From Heliocidaris tuberculata (Eukaryota; Echinodermata; Echinoidea; Camarodonta; Echinometridae), in NCBI GenBank assembly GCA_025618425.1, contig CM046832.1, forward strand, positions 51,163,658 to 51,227,657: a stretch of 64,000 nt of DNA. Reading direction: 5' to 3'. Of the stretch, positions 22,901-33,250 are shown in pieces. The stretch's first letter is position 1. The number at the start of each line of letters is the position of its first letter. Under the pieces are notes generated by a model, which had not been told where the DNA came from, did no database searches, and saw only the letters and a program-made list of their open reading frames with translations. The position numbers and the translations under genes are program-made.

Positions 22901-25900
22901 CATGTGAATTTGTACGAGTAAAGTATTGGTTAGGGATGAGACAGAAGGTAAGTGTAAATCTGAACAAGTGCTGGAAGTGGTGATACACCAGTTGAAAGCT
23001 TTGGCACATATACTCCAAATAATAGGGATATGCTAGTTGAATATTGGCACATTTTTTGTCTTTCACATACATACATGTAGATCGGTTTTTGAATTTCAGT
23101 TCATGGCTTCATGCATGCATACTTGCCAACATTTGGAATTCGGGAAACCGAACACACATATTGATATTGGCAGGGGATCCAGGGAGCTCCACTGTCACCA
23201 CCGCCACCGCCGCCAGCGGTGGCGGTGGTGGTGGAGCTCCCTGGAGTAAGGGGTCCAGCGGTCTGCCTCAGGGTCCCTGGCTGACACTGTGCCGCTCATC
23301 GTTGCTTTTATTTTGGCAGATTTTCATCCGAAATGGAACCAAATCACAAATCATGTACGACTACTTACGTGATACGTACTGCGGACTCAACTTGTGGTGC
23401 GCAACCAGCTCATGATCGATAGAGCTAACGTATAACATACGTAACGGTATACTGTACGTAGTGAATGCATGCATGCTGTGCATATGGCTGAGGGATATGC
23501 ATAGCACTATACGCACAAGCGCGTTCATTATTACAGCGTGGCACACAGCAACACGCCGCACACACGTTGCGCACACATTGCACAGTGCAATCCTCTCAGC
23601 ACTCGAATGCTATGGAAAGCCGACTGGTATTAATACTATTTCTCCAAAATCTGAACGTTCAGTTTTTTATGGCTTTAAAAACTTCAAAAACTGGACGGTT
23701 CAGTTAAAAGTGAACGGTTGGCATGTATGTGCATTTTTCTCTCCAGAACTCCTGGTTACTATTCAATTCACCTGCAATGCACAATGGTATCTCTATAGAT
23801 GGAATTCACTTTGCATACATTATTTTTTGCTACCTTGGACAAGCCTCTGGCAATTATTTTAATTTGTTAAAAGAAATTTTTGTTCCAAGAAGTGTGCACA
23901 AAATCAGAAATAGGTATATTGTTTTAATTCCATGCCACTGTTTTTATAAACTTTCACATGTTGATGAAATTATTATTTTTCTAAATAGGAAATTAAGTGT
24001 AAAATACTCGTCAACAATTTTTAACTACCCGTCTGGTACTTGCCTATAAACTCCAGTACAGTGCCTCTGTGCAAATGATTTCTTCTCAAAGAAAGTACAT
24101 AGTTTCCCTACTCATAAAATGATCCGTCTATGCTGTTCAATGAAAGATGTAGTGCAGTAGTGCATTGAATGTACATCCCTTTCAGCAGATTTTACAGGCC
24201 TATACATGTAAAGTAATCCCACATATGAAAGAGACACTGATCAGCATCATGTAGTCTACCTTGTTCTTTAAAAATGTACAATTCATGATGCAATCCTATG
24301 TGTTAAACTGCCTAAATTTTCTTGATACTATTGTCAAGACCTGCTTTTTGGTGACCACCTGCGAAGACAATCTCCCTGTAGGGCCACTTTTCTACTGCCC
24401 TTGATCATAAGCACAACTTGCGTGTTGAGTCTGCTTTTCTTGAATGATTATCAATAAACCTGTTTACTCCATAATTCCGAAATGCCATTTGGTTTAATAA
24501 GTCTCCACAAAATGCTAACTATCAATGGATATGCGTTCTGTACGACATAAGTCCACTCTCCATTTTGTTTCATCCAAAAAATGAAAAAGCTCTTTTTACG
24601 GCTGTTCAGTAATGGTAGCTGGTGATACCAACAAGAACCATTAATCAAAGGTCACATCAAAATACTTTGAAATAAATGGAAGACATATATGTCATACAGG
24701 ACACATTCCATAGAATCACCCAAAATGACAACTGACCTTAGTCTGTTTCTGTTGTCCAGTAGGATCAATCCTGAAGCTCCCAACAGTAATGGTTTGACGA
24801 GGGTCTTCCTGAGTTATGGCATACTCAATCTCATTAATAATAGCTCTGCATGCTAGAGTTCAAACAAAGAATTCCATAACATGTCAGTATTATGGAAAAT
24901 GTAAAAAATGACCTTATATATATAAATTCAAACCCACTGAATATCCGACTTGATTTTAATACATCGCACACATTTTCCATAGACTTCAGCCAAAATTATA
25001 TCAGGCTTACTATTCAATGATAAAATAAATTAGAATAGACTAAAATGAAATAACAACTCTACGTTATCCAAAGAAAGGCATCTATTTATGCTTCAAAACA
25101 AACAATGAGTTACAAGTAAAAATTTCTCTAACTGATGTCACAAAAGTACAGATGTTATTCATTTGTTCAGGTATAGATAGAATAACATATTTTTTCAATA
25201 CTGTGAGGAAGGGCTATAACCTGACATGCATAACTAGCGGTAAGAGTTCAATATTCTCTTTTCAAAATGCTTTTTCAAACTGTGTTGCTTAATCTGGGGT
25301 GCTTCACCATTTGCTCTGGTGATAATTACTCCAGGCTTTATTTTGTAAAAAAGATACAGGGGGTTAGAGTTATCGGCCCATATTCTCGAAAGTGGCCTAA
25401 GTTAAGCCTGGCTTAACTTTGGCCACTGATTTATGGAAGGCCATTATCAACCCCTAAGTCCCGTATAAATTACTATATTTATGTAACAAAATAAAGAAAC
25501 AAAATTCTTTTCTGGCATGAAATGAGCATTATAAATCAATTAAATCGTGTCGGTTTTTGTATTTGTATTTAGTTCCAGAACTATGGTGATTTTGGAGGAT
25601 TAAAAGGGGGTGACATTTGGCTCTCCATAATTCAGTGGCCTAAATCTACACACTTAAATTAGGCACCTTTTGAGAATACGGGCCATCAGGCTTTAGATTT
25701 TGTCTACGGTATGGGTTTGGATTAGGTTACTTTTAGGTATAATGTTTGGTAGAAGGTTGAAGTTAGGAATCTGGTTAGTGAAGGATACTGACCGCAGAAC
25801 AATTGTTGATGGAGCACGAGTCGTACAACTCATTCCGTTTGTCAAGTTAGCCTTGTTAGTGCTTGCTTACCTCCGCAATATATATTGGAATCTATCTCTC

Positions 25901-25979
25901 TCCCTGCTTGAGCACTGGTGAACAATCCCAGGATACTGTAGACCAAGATAGAAGCTCTCAGTGGACGAATCCAGTACAT
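16904..25979 (-). CDS. CNPY2: Canopy FGF signalling regulator 2 homologue, five coding exons
   Basis: Coding exons (minus): 25871-25979, 24737-24852, 22653-22850, 18169-18265, 16904-16944, joining in phase (1,0,0,1) to 561 nt = 186 aa plus stop, close to the vertebrate length. Residues 1-25 form a signal peptide ending SAQA. The mature part is a saposin-B-like fold with six cysteines at 35, 38, 93, 142, 169 and 176. Family landmarks are YCGACRA, VGSFRIDP, KNYVRYQSRNGE and ENIIEEYEDEV. The C-terminus is HTEL, an ER-retrieval-type tetrapeptide where vertebrate CNPY2 has HDEL. Canopy proteins are ER-resident chaperone-like factors. All introns carry MITE or foldback insertions, but exons are clean. 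Identity rests on remembered family sequence; a CNPY1/2-type assignment is firm, but paralogue naming (1 versus 2) is less so. Confidence 0.94.
17061..17325. mobile_element. MITE with AGGTAGCTTAGCGAAACG ends (CNPY2 intron 4)
   Basis: The left end AGGTAGCTTAGCGAAACGCA is mirrored at the right end by CGTTTCGCTAAGCTACCT. Inner similarity continues (AAAAACGC). Length is 265 bp with no coding content. Confidence 0.8.
18169..18265 (-). CDS. CNPY2: CNPY2 coding exon 4
   Basis: Encodes CENIIEEYEDEVLRLYREKS and then TDIETRLCSSVT. The acceptor is CTCCCAG and the donor A|GTAAGT (phase 1). Reading through the donor would stop two codons later and lose the sixth cysteine, so splicing to exon 5 is preferred. 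Confidence 0.95.
19980..20365. repeat. Degenerate GGACAACTATCC repeat, foldback (CNPY2 intron 3)
   Basis: Many degenerate copies of GGACAACTATCC occur on the plus strand up to about 20200, then in inverted orientation (GTAATTGTCTTTGG, AAATTGTCCAGG) to about 20345. The arrangement is a foldback of short tandem units, probably a MITE. Confidence 0.6.
20495..21012. mobile_element. Foldback element (CNPY2 intron 3)
   Basis: Outer arms ATACTATATTCAAAATATG (20495-20513) and CATATTTTGAATATAGTAT (about 20992-21010) are inverted. Inner arms begin GGGCTCGCACAGAACC at 20637 and end GGTTCTGCGCGAGCC at 20882, with AGACTAGT / AGTAGTCT between. This may be one long foldback or one MITE inside another. Confidence 0.75.
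22286..22312. repeat. Short perfect palindrome
   Basis: ACAAGGTTATTTTAAATAACCTTGT-type dyad of about 25 bp in intron 3 of CNPY2, without other context. Confidence 0.7.
22653..22850 (-). CDS. CNPY2: CNPY2 coding exon 3
   Basis: Encodes 66 residues, IPYAGSEVHLTEVMESVCDK through KVLKVA, phase 0 on both sides. The acceptor is TCTCTTGCAG and the donor GCA|GTAAGT. It contains Cys93 and the NYVR block typical of CNPY1/2 proteins. Confidence 0.96.
23112..23734. mobile_element. MITE with TACTTGCCAAC-type ends (CNPY2 intron 2)
   Basis: The left end ATACTTGCCAACATTTGG is mirrored by a right end reading ATACATGCCAACCGTTCACTT on the opposite strand. CTTGCCAAC termini recall hAT-type MITEs, but I could not define a clean 8-bp duplication. 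It encloses the GC-rich palindrome at 23179-23244. Confidence 0.55.
23179..23244. repeat. GC-rich palindrome, about 66 bp
   Basis: CCAGGGAGCTCCA and TGGAGCTCCCTGG end arms enclose CACCACCGCCACCGC / GCGGTGGCGGTGGTG with a centre of a few bases. It is a strong hairpin in an otherwise AT-rich intron. Confidence 0.9.
24737..24852 (-). CDS. CNPY2: CNPY2 coding exon 2
   Basis: Encodes ACRAIINEIEYAITQEDPRQ then TITVGSFRIDPTGQQKQTK. It begins with two bases completing the Ala37 codon. Acceptor CTCTAG|CA; donor AAG|GTCAGT. It carries Cys38 and the conserved VGSFRIDP strand. Confidence 0.96.
25375..25684. mobile_element. MITE with GGCCCATATTCTC ends (CNPY2 intron 1)
   Basis: The left end GGCCCATATTCTCGAAAGTGG is inverted at the right end (GAGAATACGGGCC). 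About 310 bp, non-coding. Inverted TTAAGCCTGGCTTAA sits inside the left part. Confidence 0.8.
25871..25979 (-). CDS. CNPY2: CNPY2 coding exon 1 (signal peptide)
   Basis: Starts MYWIRPLRASILVYSILGLF and runs through SAQA to IDSNIYCG, ending G|GTAAGC in phase 1. The start was chosen because it gives a typical signal peptide directly ahead of the CxxC of the mature domain. A pyrimidine-rich acceptor (TTTCTTTTAG at 25997-26006) lies 18 nt upstream of the ATG, so a 5' UTR intron is likely. Confidence 0.92.
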
Positions 25980-26522
25980 CTCGTCTTCTTAGATATCTAA
26001 AAGAAACCATGATGAATGAATCAATAGGACTTCCTTTTCCCTCCCAAAATACAAAGTCATGTTGAAAGTGTGACATGTTTCATCTACTGGTCGCTGTATG
26101 GACTTCTTTCAAGATTTCGTTTCTCACTCTCAACCTCAAAATTAACAAGTAAGCATCAGATAATTTAATTTTCATGCCATCAGGTTGAAGTTTCTGTTTA
26201 ATTTAGGTAAATTGTGAAAAGGGCAATTCAACCTTTGTAACAGGTTGTATTGTATGAAAGCAGGATAATCAGAGGATCACGTAGCTGAAATTTTTAAAAT
26301 CAATTGGTAAAATAATGAGAAAGTTGTGAATGTTTAAAACCTGAAATCACTGAATAAATATATGAAGCTAAATTTAGCGAACTACATGTAGTACTCTGAG
26401 TCTAGACCTTGACCTATATTAGGGTCTAGATTGAGATCTAAGTTGTTTAATTTTTCCCCAAAAATAGGCATGTATGTCATACTTTGTTGCATGACTCTAT
26501 ATCTCGAAAACTGATCCAACAT

Positions 26523-26745
26523 TGATTTGGGGCGTAACTTACAGAGAATCTATAACCCAAACAGAACAAACAAATTAATAAAATATATGAGGTAAAATAA
26601 TATTATAAAATAAAAAAATGATTTGGGGCGTAATTTACAGAGAATCTACGACCTAAATAAAACAAACAAATGCATAAAATATGTAAGGCAAAATACTTTT
26701 CTTGAATCAAAAATTTATTTGGGGCGTACTTATTTTCAAACATCT
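26523..26745. repeat. Tandem repeat, about 96-bp unit, 2.2 copies
   Basis: Units start GATTTGGGGCGTAAC at 26524, GATTTGGGGCGTAAT at 26620 and ATTTGGGGCGTAC at 26717. The first two share TACAGAGAATCTA and ACAAACAAAT segments. Confidence 0.85.
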
Positions 26746-26913
26746 CCTGTAAGTAATTTATGCTTTCAATGTTAAGGTCGCTTTAAAAGTTTAACATTTA
26801 AGTTAAATTTAAGTTTTCTGGGGATGCACAAATTATCTTTTAGGCCTCAGGTACTCTTTAACTTTAAAGAGCGCATCAGAGAATTACAAAATTCATCAGT
26901 ACATTATTGATTA

Positions 26914-28586
26914 TAGATCAAGATGGCTATATTGTGGTTGAGGAAACCACTCGTTCGTTACCATGCAAAAATGAAGTGCACGTGCAGAGTCTATGGATGG
27001 GGAAAGAGGGAACCAATGCCAATGCAATGGCAATGTGAGTAATGCAATGAAGCGCTTCTGCTTAGTTACTTAAGGTTACTTAAGGTTGAGTTCTGGACGT
27101 AGGTAGTGATGCCTCTATGTCCAGATCCTGGTTGCGTGATAGGACTCCGGCAGTATCGGCACGGCTGGGGGTAGACCGAAAATTCTGTCTCTCGTTCGTT
27201 AGCCTCTTATTTGGGTAGGGTCGGCTCTTCACTTAGAGACAGAAATGCTCCTATCACTCTGCTGTGCAAACTTACTGATAGCCGACGAATAGACGGCATG
27301 TAGTTGTTCTATTTTTAAAAATATTTTTATAAATTAAATAGATTAGGCCTAAGCTCTATACTTAAAGGAAAAGTTCACCCTGAAGTTTACTCGAGTTTAA
27401 AAAATGCAGAAAAAATAAAGAAAAATATTGGCGAAGGTTTGATAAAAATCGGTCAAATAATAAAAGAGTTATGCGTACTTAAAGTTTTGGATTTGTGACG
27501 TCACATGCGAGCAGCTGCCCATTGGTAATGTAATAAATATTCCATATATTCGCATTTTTTTTTTACGTTCCAAGATAAATTAATATTGTTTCTTTTCAGA
27601 ATCCAGTATTGAATAACATTTCTGACAATACATCAAATGCACAGACGAAAATATTCTAAATTTTCTGAGAAAATTATATTTTATGGAATATTTATCATAT
27701 TACATAATGGAGGAGCTGCTCGCATGTGACGTCACAAAATAAAAACTTCAAAAGTCCATAACTCCATTATTCTTTAACGGATTTTGTCCAAACTTGCGCC
27801 AATATTTTTCTTTATTTTTTCTGCATTTTTTAAACCCAAGTAATCTTCGGGGTGAACTTTCCCTTTAAACGAATATGTTCAACTTACCAATTTGACTGTT
27901 TTATTCCTTTTAATGCTCCTTTTTCAGGTAATTCAGGGTCCAAGGTATTCTGTTTGAAAATCTTGCAGCCAAATTCAAACTGATTCCATTGCGCAGGAAT
28001 GAAGTTGACATCACATTCGTTCTAGTCTACGTACAAGGGAAAATGATTATGAAGGAAAAAAATCAATGTTTACGAGTTCATCATGAATTTGTCACATTTT
28101 TTCCTTCATAATCATTTTCCCTTGTACGTAGACTAGAACGGATGCGATGTCAACTTCACTCCTGCGCAGTGGAATCAGTTTGAATTTGGCTGCAAGATTT
28201 TCAAACAGAGTACCTTGGACCCTGAATTACCTGAAAAAGGAGCATTAAAAGGAATAAAACAGTCAAATTGGTAAGTTGAACATATTCGTTTAAGTATAGA
28301 GCCTAGGCCTAATCTATTTAATAAAAACACTTTTAAAAATAGAAATATAGAGATGTTTACAACATGCTGTCTGTTCGTCGGCTATCAGTAAGTTTGCACA
28401 GCAGAGTGATAGGAGCATTTTTGTCTCTAAGTGAAGAGCCGACCCTACCCAAATAAGAGGCTAACGAACGAGAGACAGAATTTTCGGTCTAGGCTGGGGG
28501 GAGCTGCTCTGTATATTAGTTTACTATTAGTATTAGTATTAGTGAATTGTGGTTTCCTCAACCACGATAATGCCATCAAGATCTTA
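26914..28586. mobile_element. Large palindromic foldback with arms interrupted by insertions
   Basis: The left arm (about 26914-28062) and right arm (about 28097-28586) are inverted copies around a spacer of about 34 bp. Inner arms pair from GAAAATGATTATGAAGG (28040s / 28100s) outward through GTTCAACTTACCAATTTGAC. Outer parts pair at TAGACCGAAAATTCTGTCTC (27172 onward) with its complement ending 28491, and at GTGGTTGAGGAAACCAC (about 26936) with its complement (about 28550). The left arm is longer because it holds a 499-bp TTAA-flanked element (27366-27864) and about 160 extra bases near 26953-27171. No open frame with a known product was found, so it is a non-autonomous foldback or an inverted duplication. 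Confidence 0.85.
27362..27868. mobile_element. piggyBac-like MITE, TTAA target duplication
   Basis: TTAA at 27362-27365 and 27865-27868 flank a 499-bp element. The ends AGGAAAAGTTCACCCTGAAG and, from the other side, AGGGAAAGTTCACCCCGAAG continue as long inverted repeats that include TTTAAAAAATGCAGAAAAA and GTGACGTCACATGCGAGCAG. The matching place in the right arm of the surrounding palindrome has a single TTAA (near 28289-28292, CGTTTAAGTATAGAGC), i.e. an unfilled site. TTAA duplication is the piggyBac signature; family assignment is otherwise inference. Confidence 0.8.
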
Positions 28587-28655
28587 CTTTAGTTTAGATT
28601 CCCAGTAAAAAAAGTAAAAGACAACAAAAAACATCACTACAGGCTGCCCTAACAT

Positions 28656-28800
28656 AAAAAGTTGGGCACTAATGCACTTTCGTATCCATACCCTACCCCT
28701 ACCCCTACCCCTAACCCTAGCCTAGGGTTAGGGGTAGGGGTAGGGGGAGGGTACCCAATGCGCATGGATACGAAAGTGCATTTTTAGTGCCAAAAGTTGG
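28656..28800. repeat. Hairpin with telomere-like CCCTACCC/CCCTAA arms
   Basis: Outer arms TGCACTTTCGTATCCAT and ATGGATACGAAAGTGCA enclose CCCTACCCCTACCCCTACCC then CTAACCCTAG, followed by its complement CTAGGGTTAGGGGTAGGGG. Centre near 28720. The right arm has about 12 extra bases (ACCCAATGCGC). The G-rich arm could form a quadruplex. It resembles degenerate telomeric repeats, but the fixed outer arms suggest a small foldback element. Confidence 0.85.
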
Positions 28801-29518
28801 ACCTTTTTTCCCCCACCGCCCCGGGACCGGCACCGATGGACTCACAATCACATCTCTGGGCGCTAAGCGACCTTCTTTGAATGCGGTAGCCGTAGATTCT
28901 TCGTGATACACAGCGACTAATCATTCACGTTAAATATATATGCATAGAATCTTTTCCCTCTGAAAATGACGATTTGGGCAATTAATACATCCATACATAC
29001 ACACATTTACGTACATACACACAAGTGATAATAAATCATATTATAGCTGCCATGACAATGTCGGGGTAAATGTTTATTGTAAATATTTGTATTACTATTA
29101 CTAACCTGAAACACCGCCAGAAAATTTCTCGACCGAACCAGCGGATTATTGCTATCTTCGCTGCTATCAAGTTTTTACACTGTTTTTACACTTCTCGCAC
29201 ATGTGTAACTATGATGTATAAGCACGAGAAGGGATTTTTACCAGTCCAATCGCACTTTCCACCAATGGCATACGTCCACGCTGATTTGCACAAGAGAGCT
29301 AATGACGCATTGATCCACGTATGATATATGGCAGATTTTTTTCCATCACGAATTATACTTTTCGTTAGTATACAGTTTATTCCTGTTAATAATAGAATAG
29401 AGCATCTTTCATCCCTTCACTATGAAGCTTCTCTATGAAAAGGATTCACAATTTATTTTTTCATTCATTCTTAATCTCCCACATTTTATACCGAATGTTA
29501 ATCCTACTGAAAAAAAGA

Positions 29519-29521
29519 GAA

Positions 29522-29548
<27 letters not shown>
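29519..29548. repeat. (TA)n microsatellite
   Basis: Fourteen or so TA units followed by CACACA. Confidence 0.95.
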
Positions 29549-29555
<7 letters not shown>

Positions 29556-29815
29556 TTCTTTTTTATGTAATCCATTTCCTGTCATATGACCCATTTTCTC
29601 TTCATTATGCTTCCCCCCTGCTTCCCCTATCTATCACGTATTTTTTTACGTTGTCTCTTCTTTATCCTACATCGTGATGCTGAATGTTGGCTGGTTTAGA
29701 CAGGGCTCTATTAAAATCAATCTTTATCTACATGTATCAGGTATTTTATATCCCAAATTGACCATTCTATATCCCTTGTCTCTCTAGATCCATTTATCTA
29801 ATATTTTCAGTTATA

Positions 29816-29973
29816 CAGTGGAAACTCAGTATAACGAGGTCCTTGGAACCATCAAAATTACTTTGTTATAGCAGGAATCTTGTTATATCAGGTTAAAAAA
29901 ACAATAGAATATAAAGAGCTGGGACCAGAATATTACCTTGTTATATCAGACCTCTTTATACCAAGTTCCACTG
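29816..29973. mobile_element. Tc1/pogo-type MITE, copy 1
   Basis: The ends CAGTGGAAACTCAGTATAACG and, inverted, CAGTGGAACTTGGTATAAAG are flanked by TA on both sides (29814-29815, 29974-29975). The interior carries repeated TTGTTATATCAG motifs. The second copy at 44811-44985 shares the same ends and interior. A TA duplication and CAGTGGAACCTCGTTATAACG-like ends fit Tc1/mariner/pogo MITEs. Confidence 0.85.
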
Positions 29974-29989
29974 TACACAATTTTATTGT

Positions 29990-30290
29990 TATTTCCTTCC
30001 TTCCTCCTCTCGCCTCTATCCCCCTCTTTCTCTCACTCTCATCCGCTCTTGATCCCCCACTCTCTCTGCATCATTCTTCTACATGTATTTGGCACTTTAT
30101 ATATCCCAATCTTATCATTCCCCCTTATCTCTCTCACTCTATTTATCTAACTGTAAAATTTTTAAATAAATTATCCAGTTTTGCTTTTACTCTTTCCCTC
30201 TCTCCTTTCTCTTTTTCTTCTCTCCTTCTCACTCTCTCTTCTCCCCACCCCCCCCCCCTTTTTCTCTATTCTCTATCCCTCTCTCTTTAT
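29990..30290. repeat. (CT)-rich low-complexity block
   Basis: Pyrimidine-rich with CTCT and TTCC repeats. Ser/Leu frames here are artefacts. Confidence 0.8.
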
Positions 30291-31329
30291 AATGCCCATA
30301 AACTTGTAACAGTAAATATTTTATTCACATTATCCTGTGTATCAATGAAACATCTTCAAAGAAACAATACTATTTATATCTGAACCAAGTAAAACATACA
30401 CAGCAATTGCAATAGTAAAGTCTGGTGTGGCAGATAATGAGTAACTGTCAACCAACTAAATTATTGATACACAAAGTGAAGAGATTAAACACACATTTCA
30501 TGAAGCAAAAGTGATTGCCATAAACATTTTCATTTAATTTGAAAGTACCCGACAATGAAGGTATGCATCAATCCTAAGTGTCAAATTAAAATTCTAATAA
30601 TGATAATAATAATAATAGATTCCTGGTACAAATATTCAATTCCTTACCACAAGTTTCAATTGGAATATTCCTCTCCTGTGCAATAACAGGCCAGGGGTCA
30701 AGCTGCCACCCCCCCCCCCTTTCCTCACGGTCCTCACAAATTTTATGCAACTGGTGTGCTTTTCGCAATGGGCTATAATGCTTATGATAACAATACTGTC
30801 TTTAAGGCCCAGAAGCCCCCCTCACCCATATTTGGTTGAGAGCTCCATGTTGAGAGTGGCATCCTTCGGGGACAAAGATTTCATATACACTGTATGTTGC
30901 CCCCGGTAGCCTACAAAATGACCACAGAGGAACAAAGTCCAACTAGGGAGAAAAAATCTTTTTGTTGACCAGCATTTAACGAGGAGGAGAGAAAAGGAAA
31001 TCCTACGGTTAAGAGAAGTCCCTGGTGTTTTAACGGTGTGTTCATTGATACGCCGGAGGGTACGTTTTCTGCATGTGGTGCATTACGCCATTGTGGTGCG
31101 TCAACAATGCCTATACAGACGACCCAGCATAAAAAGAACTGCACGATGTTATGCTCTGGACACTCGTAAGATAAATCTCTTGATACCATTGGAAACCCAC
31201 TGCTGAGGAATTGACGCCATTGCTGTACCAGTGGAGGCAAGACCAGCAAAGAGGAGTGGTAGAAGAGTGGTCAAAGAGAGATCCATCCCCTAATCCATCT
31301 CCCACTCAAGCTTCTGATGTAGAGACACT

Positions 31330-31790
31330 GCTGGTTCCAGGGCAGCTACACCACAGCTAACAAAGACACTTGAAGCAAGTCAGCCACTTGACACACAGGA
31401 AAGTCAGTCTGCTGTTCAGAAGAGAAAGAAGATGCCTCCTTTGCACCTGACTGAGGAAGAAAGACATTGCAGACTGGTACAGGTCTCATGTAAAGCTCTT
31501 AAATAAAGGGCTTAATAAGGAATACAAGCAGGCTGATGCCAAGAAAAGGCTGTTTGAGGAAAAGGCTTCTCAGCTGGATCCCCCATGCACAGCAAAGCAG
31601 CTGAAAGTGTGGATGGATGCAATGCGCACAAGTGTTGACAATGCGCACAAGTGTTGGCAATGCGCACAAGTGTTGGCAATGCGCACAAGTGTTGGCAATG
31701 CGCACAAGTGTTGGCAATGCGCACAAGTGTTGGCAAGCTGACCAGAAAGAAGCCTCCATCTTTGTACTCTATCCAGAACGTATTAAAAAT
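31330..31790 (+). pseudogene. MADF-like (transposon-type) protein remnant
   Basis: After a frameshift near 31470, the plus strand reads ADWYRSHVKLLNKGLNKEYK, then KKRLFEEKASQLDPPCTAKQ, then LKVWMDAMRTSVG. Past the 19-bp repeat it continues KLTRKKPPS. The pattern of a lysine-rich helix, KxWxDxMRTxxGKLT and a basic tail is that of MADF/Myb-SANT-like proteins carried by PIF/Harbinger-type elements. An in-frame LTEEER segment (about 31447) lies in another frame just upstream. Frameshifts and the expanded repeat make it a pseudogene. Family assignment is from pattern only. Confidence 0.5.
31621..31734 (+). repeat. Tandem 19-bp repeat, six copies, inside MADF-like sequence
   Basis: Six units of AATGCGCACAAGTGTTGGC; the first has GAC instead of GGC. 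The unit is the DNA for the MRTSVG motif of the surrounding remnant. Five extra units add 95 bp, which is not a multiple of three, so each unit shifts frame. Confidence 0.97.
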
Positions 31791-32859
31791 AGCACTATGA
31801 CGAAAACACTGTGTCATGTGCCGGAACACCACAGATCAAGTTGCTTTGGAAATCAGCAGACGTCGTTTTCTTTGGTATATCAACCATTTTACAGATGGTT
31901 TAGCAACCATTTTTACAGAAACTTTCCTGCAATCACAAAAATGATGTGAAGTGATCAGTCATACATTAATGCATCATTACAATCTAACGAGTCTTTGGCA
32001 AGTGTTATAACTATAATAAAATTTAATGAAATTTTCATACACTAATCAAAAGATTAAAACCTTTTGACAAAAATGAATTCACCTCAACAATATAATGCTT
32101 TGAAATAAAAGATAACGTACAAGGTATTTTGAGCTGCTCATCCTTCATAAATCAAACGTCTGAAACCCCTACAAAGACAAATACACATTGTAATGCATAA
32201 AAATAAATGGTCTCTTTCATTTCTTGGTCACTCTATTAAAAAGTGAATATAAATTGGAATAATGAAAAAACAACAACAAACTCAAACAAACTAAAAGTGA
32301 AAAGTTAAAAGATGCTGCATGGGTAGATTTGGGGGTTAAGTCCACTCTCAGTGTTGTCTTGGCACTTTGACAAAAACGCCAACAAATGACATACAATATG
32401 CTCTGAATTTTAAATTGGCAGTCTCTCTAGTCAAGAAGAACATTATGTTTAATCGCATAAATAACCATGGTCTTGTTTGGTACTATAAAATGTGACACTG
32501 TCAAACATTTTTTTCTCAGAGAATGCTTGCCATGCAGATAATGTAAGATTTGTTCATGTACAGGGGTGGACACGGCGAATGCACTTTTCTGCCATTAGCA
32601 CTTTCCCCCATTAGTGGGAATAGCCTCCTGAGTCCCTGCTCTCGGGTTGGTCGAATATTCCTTATCAGCATGACTTCCAGAAAAGTAATTTTTGCATTCT
32701 TAAAAAAATTTCTTTTTGAATAATGCTCATACGCAGTTGTAAAAATTCTGTGCATGATCAACATTGAATATCTGTTAATTTGGCAATAAAGGTTCTCGTT
32801 TTAAAATGAAAAAGTGAAGGATTACAAAGCTTTGATGGAAGCACCCTTAGGACGTTTGC

Positions 32860-33250
32860 AGGGCCCAGCAAATCTTCAAGGATGGGAGAGGAAAATGGAA
32901 GCTGTTAAGAGTTGCCATCAACCGTGGAAATATTGATCTCGACTTAAGCACAAGGCTAATATCGGACTATAAGGAGAGCAAGGCCTACTCGACCTTTGCA
33001 TCAGGATTTTTAGAAGTGCAGTATGACAAAATTAATGAAGATCAGCATTTCTGCTCTCTTCGATCACGGTGCACACCATCGGAGCACACCCATAACATTC
33101 ATCAAGTGCTTGATGAGCATGAAAAAATGAAGGAATGGGAGGAATCCTCCTGCAACTTACTGACAGCCAATCTGAACAAACTAAATAATCATCCACATCC
33201 TATCAAACATACAAACAAAGGGAACACAAGATCGATGGAACAAAATTAAT
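32860..33250 (+). other. Coding-like segment of unknown origin
   Basis: A plus-strand frame reads LRVAINRGNIDLDLSTRLIS and continues to YDKINEDQHFCSLRSRCTPS and HQVLDEHEKMKEWEESSCNL, ending about 33249. Residue usage is protein-like, but I do not recognise a family. It lies between transposase remnants, so it may be part of another mobile-element gene. Confidence 0.25.

Noticed and set aside
31621..31734. CRISPR-like array
   Set aside because: Units are contiguous with no spacers, and the genome is eukaryotic.
31499..31832. Minus-strand frames with repeated VRIANTCAHCQHLCALP-type sequence
   Set aside because: They are translations of the 19-bp tandem repeat on the wrong strand; the plus strand carries the MADF-like coding sense.
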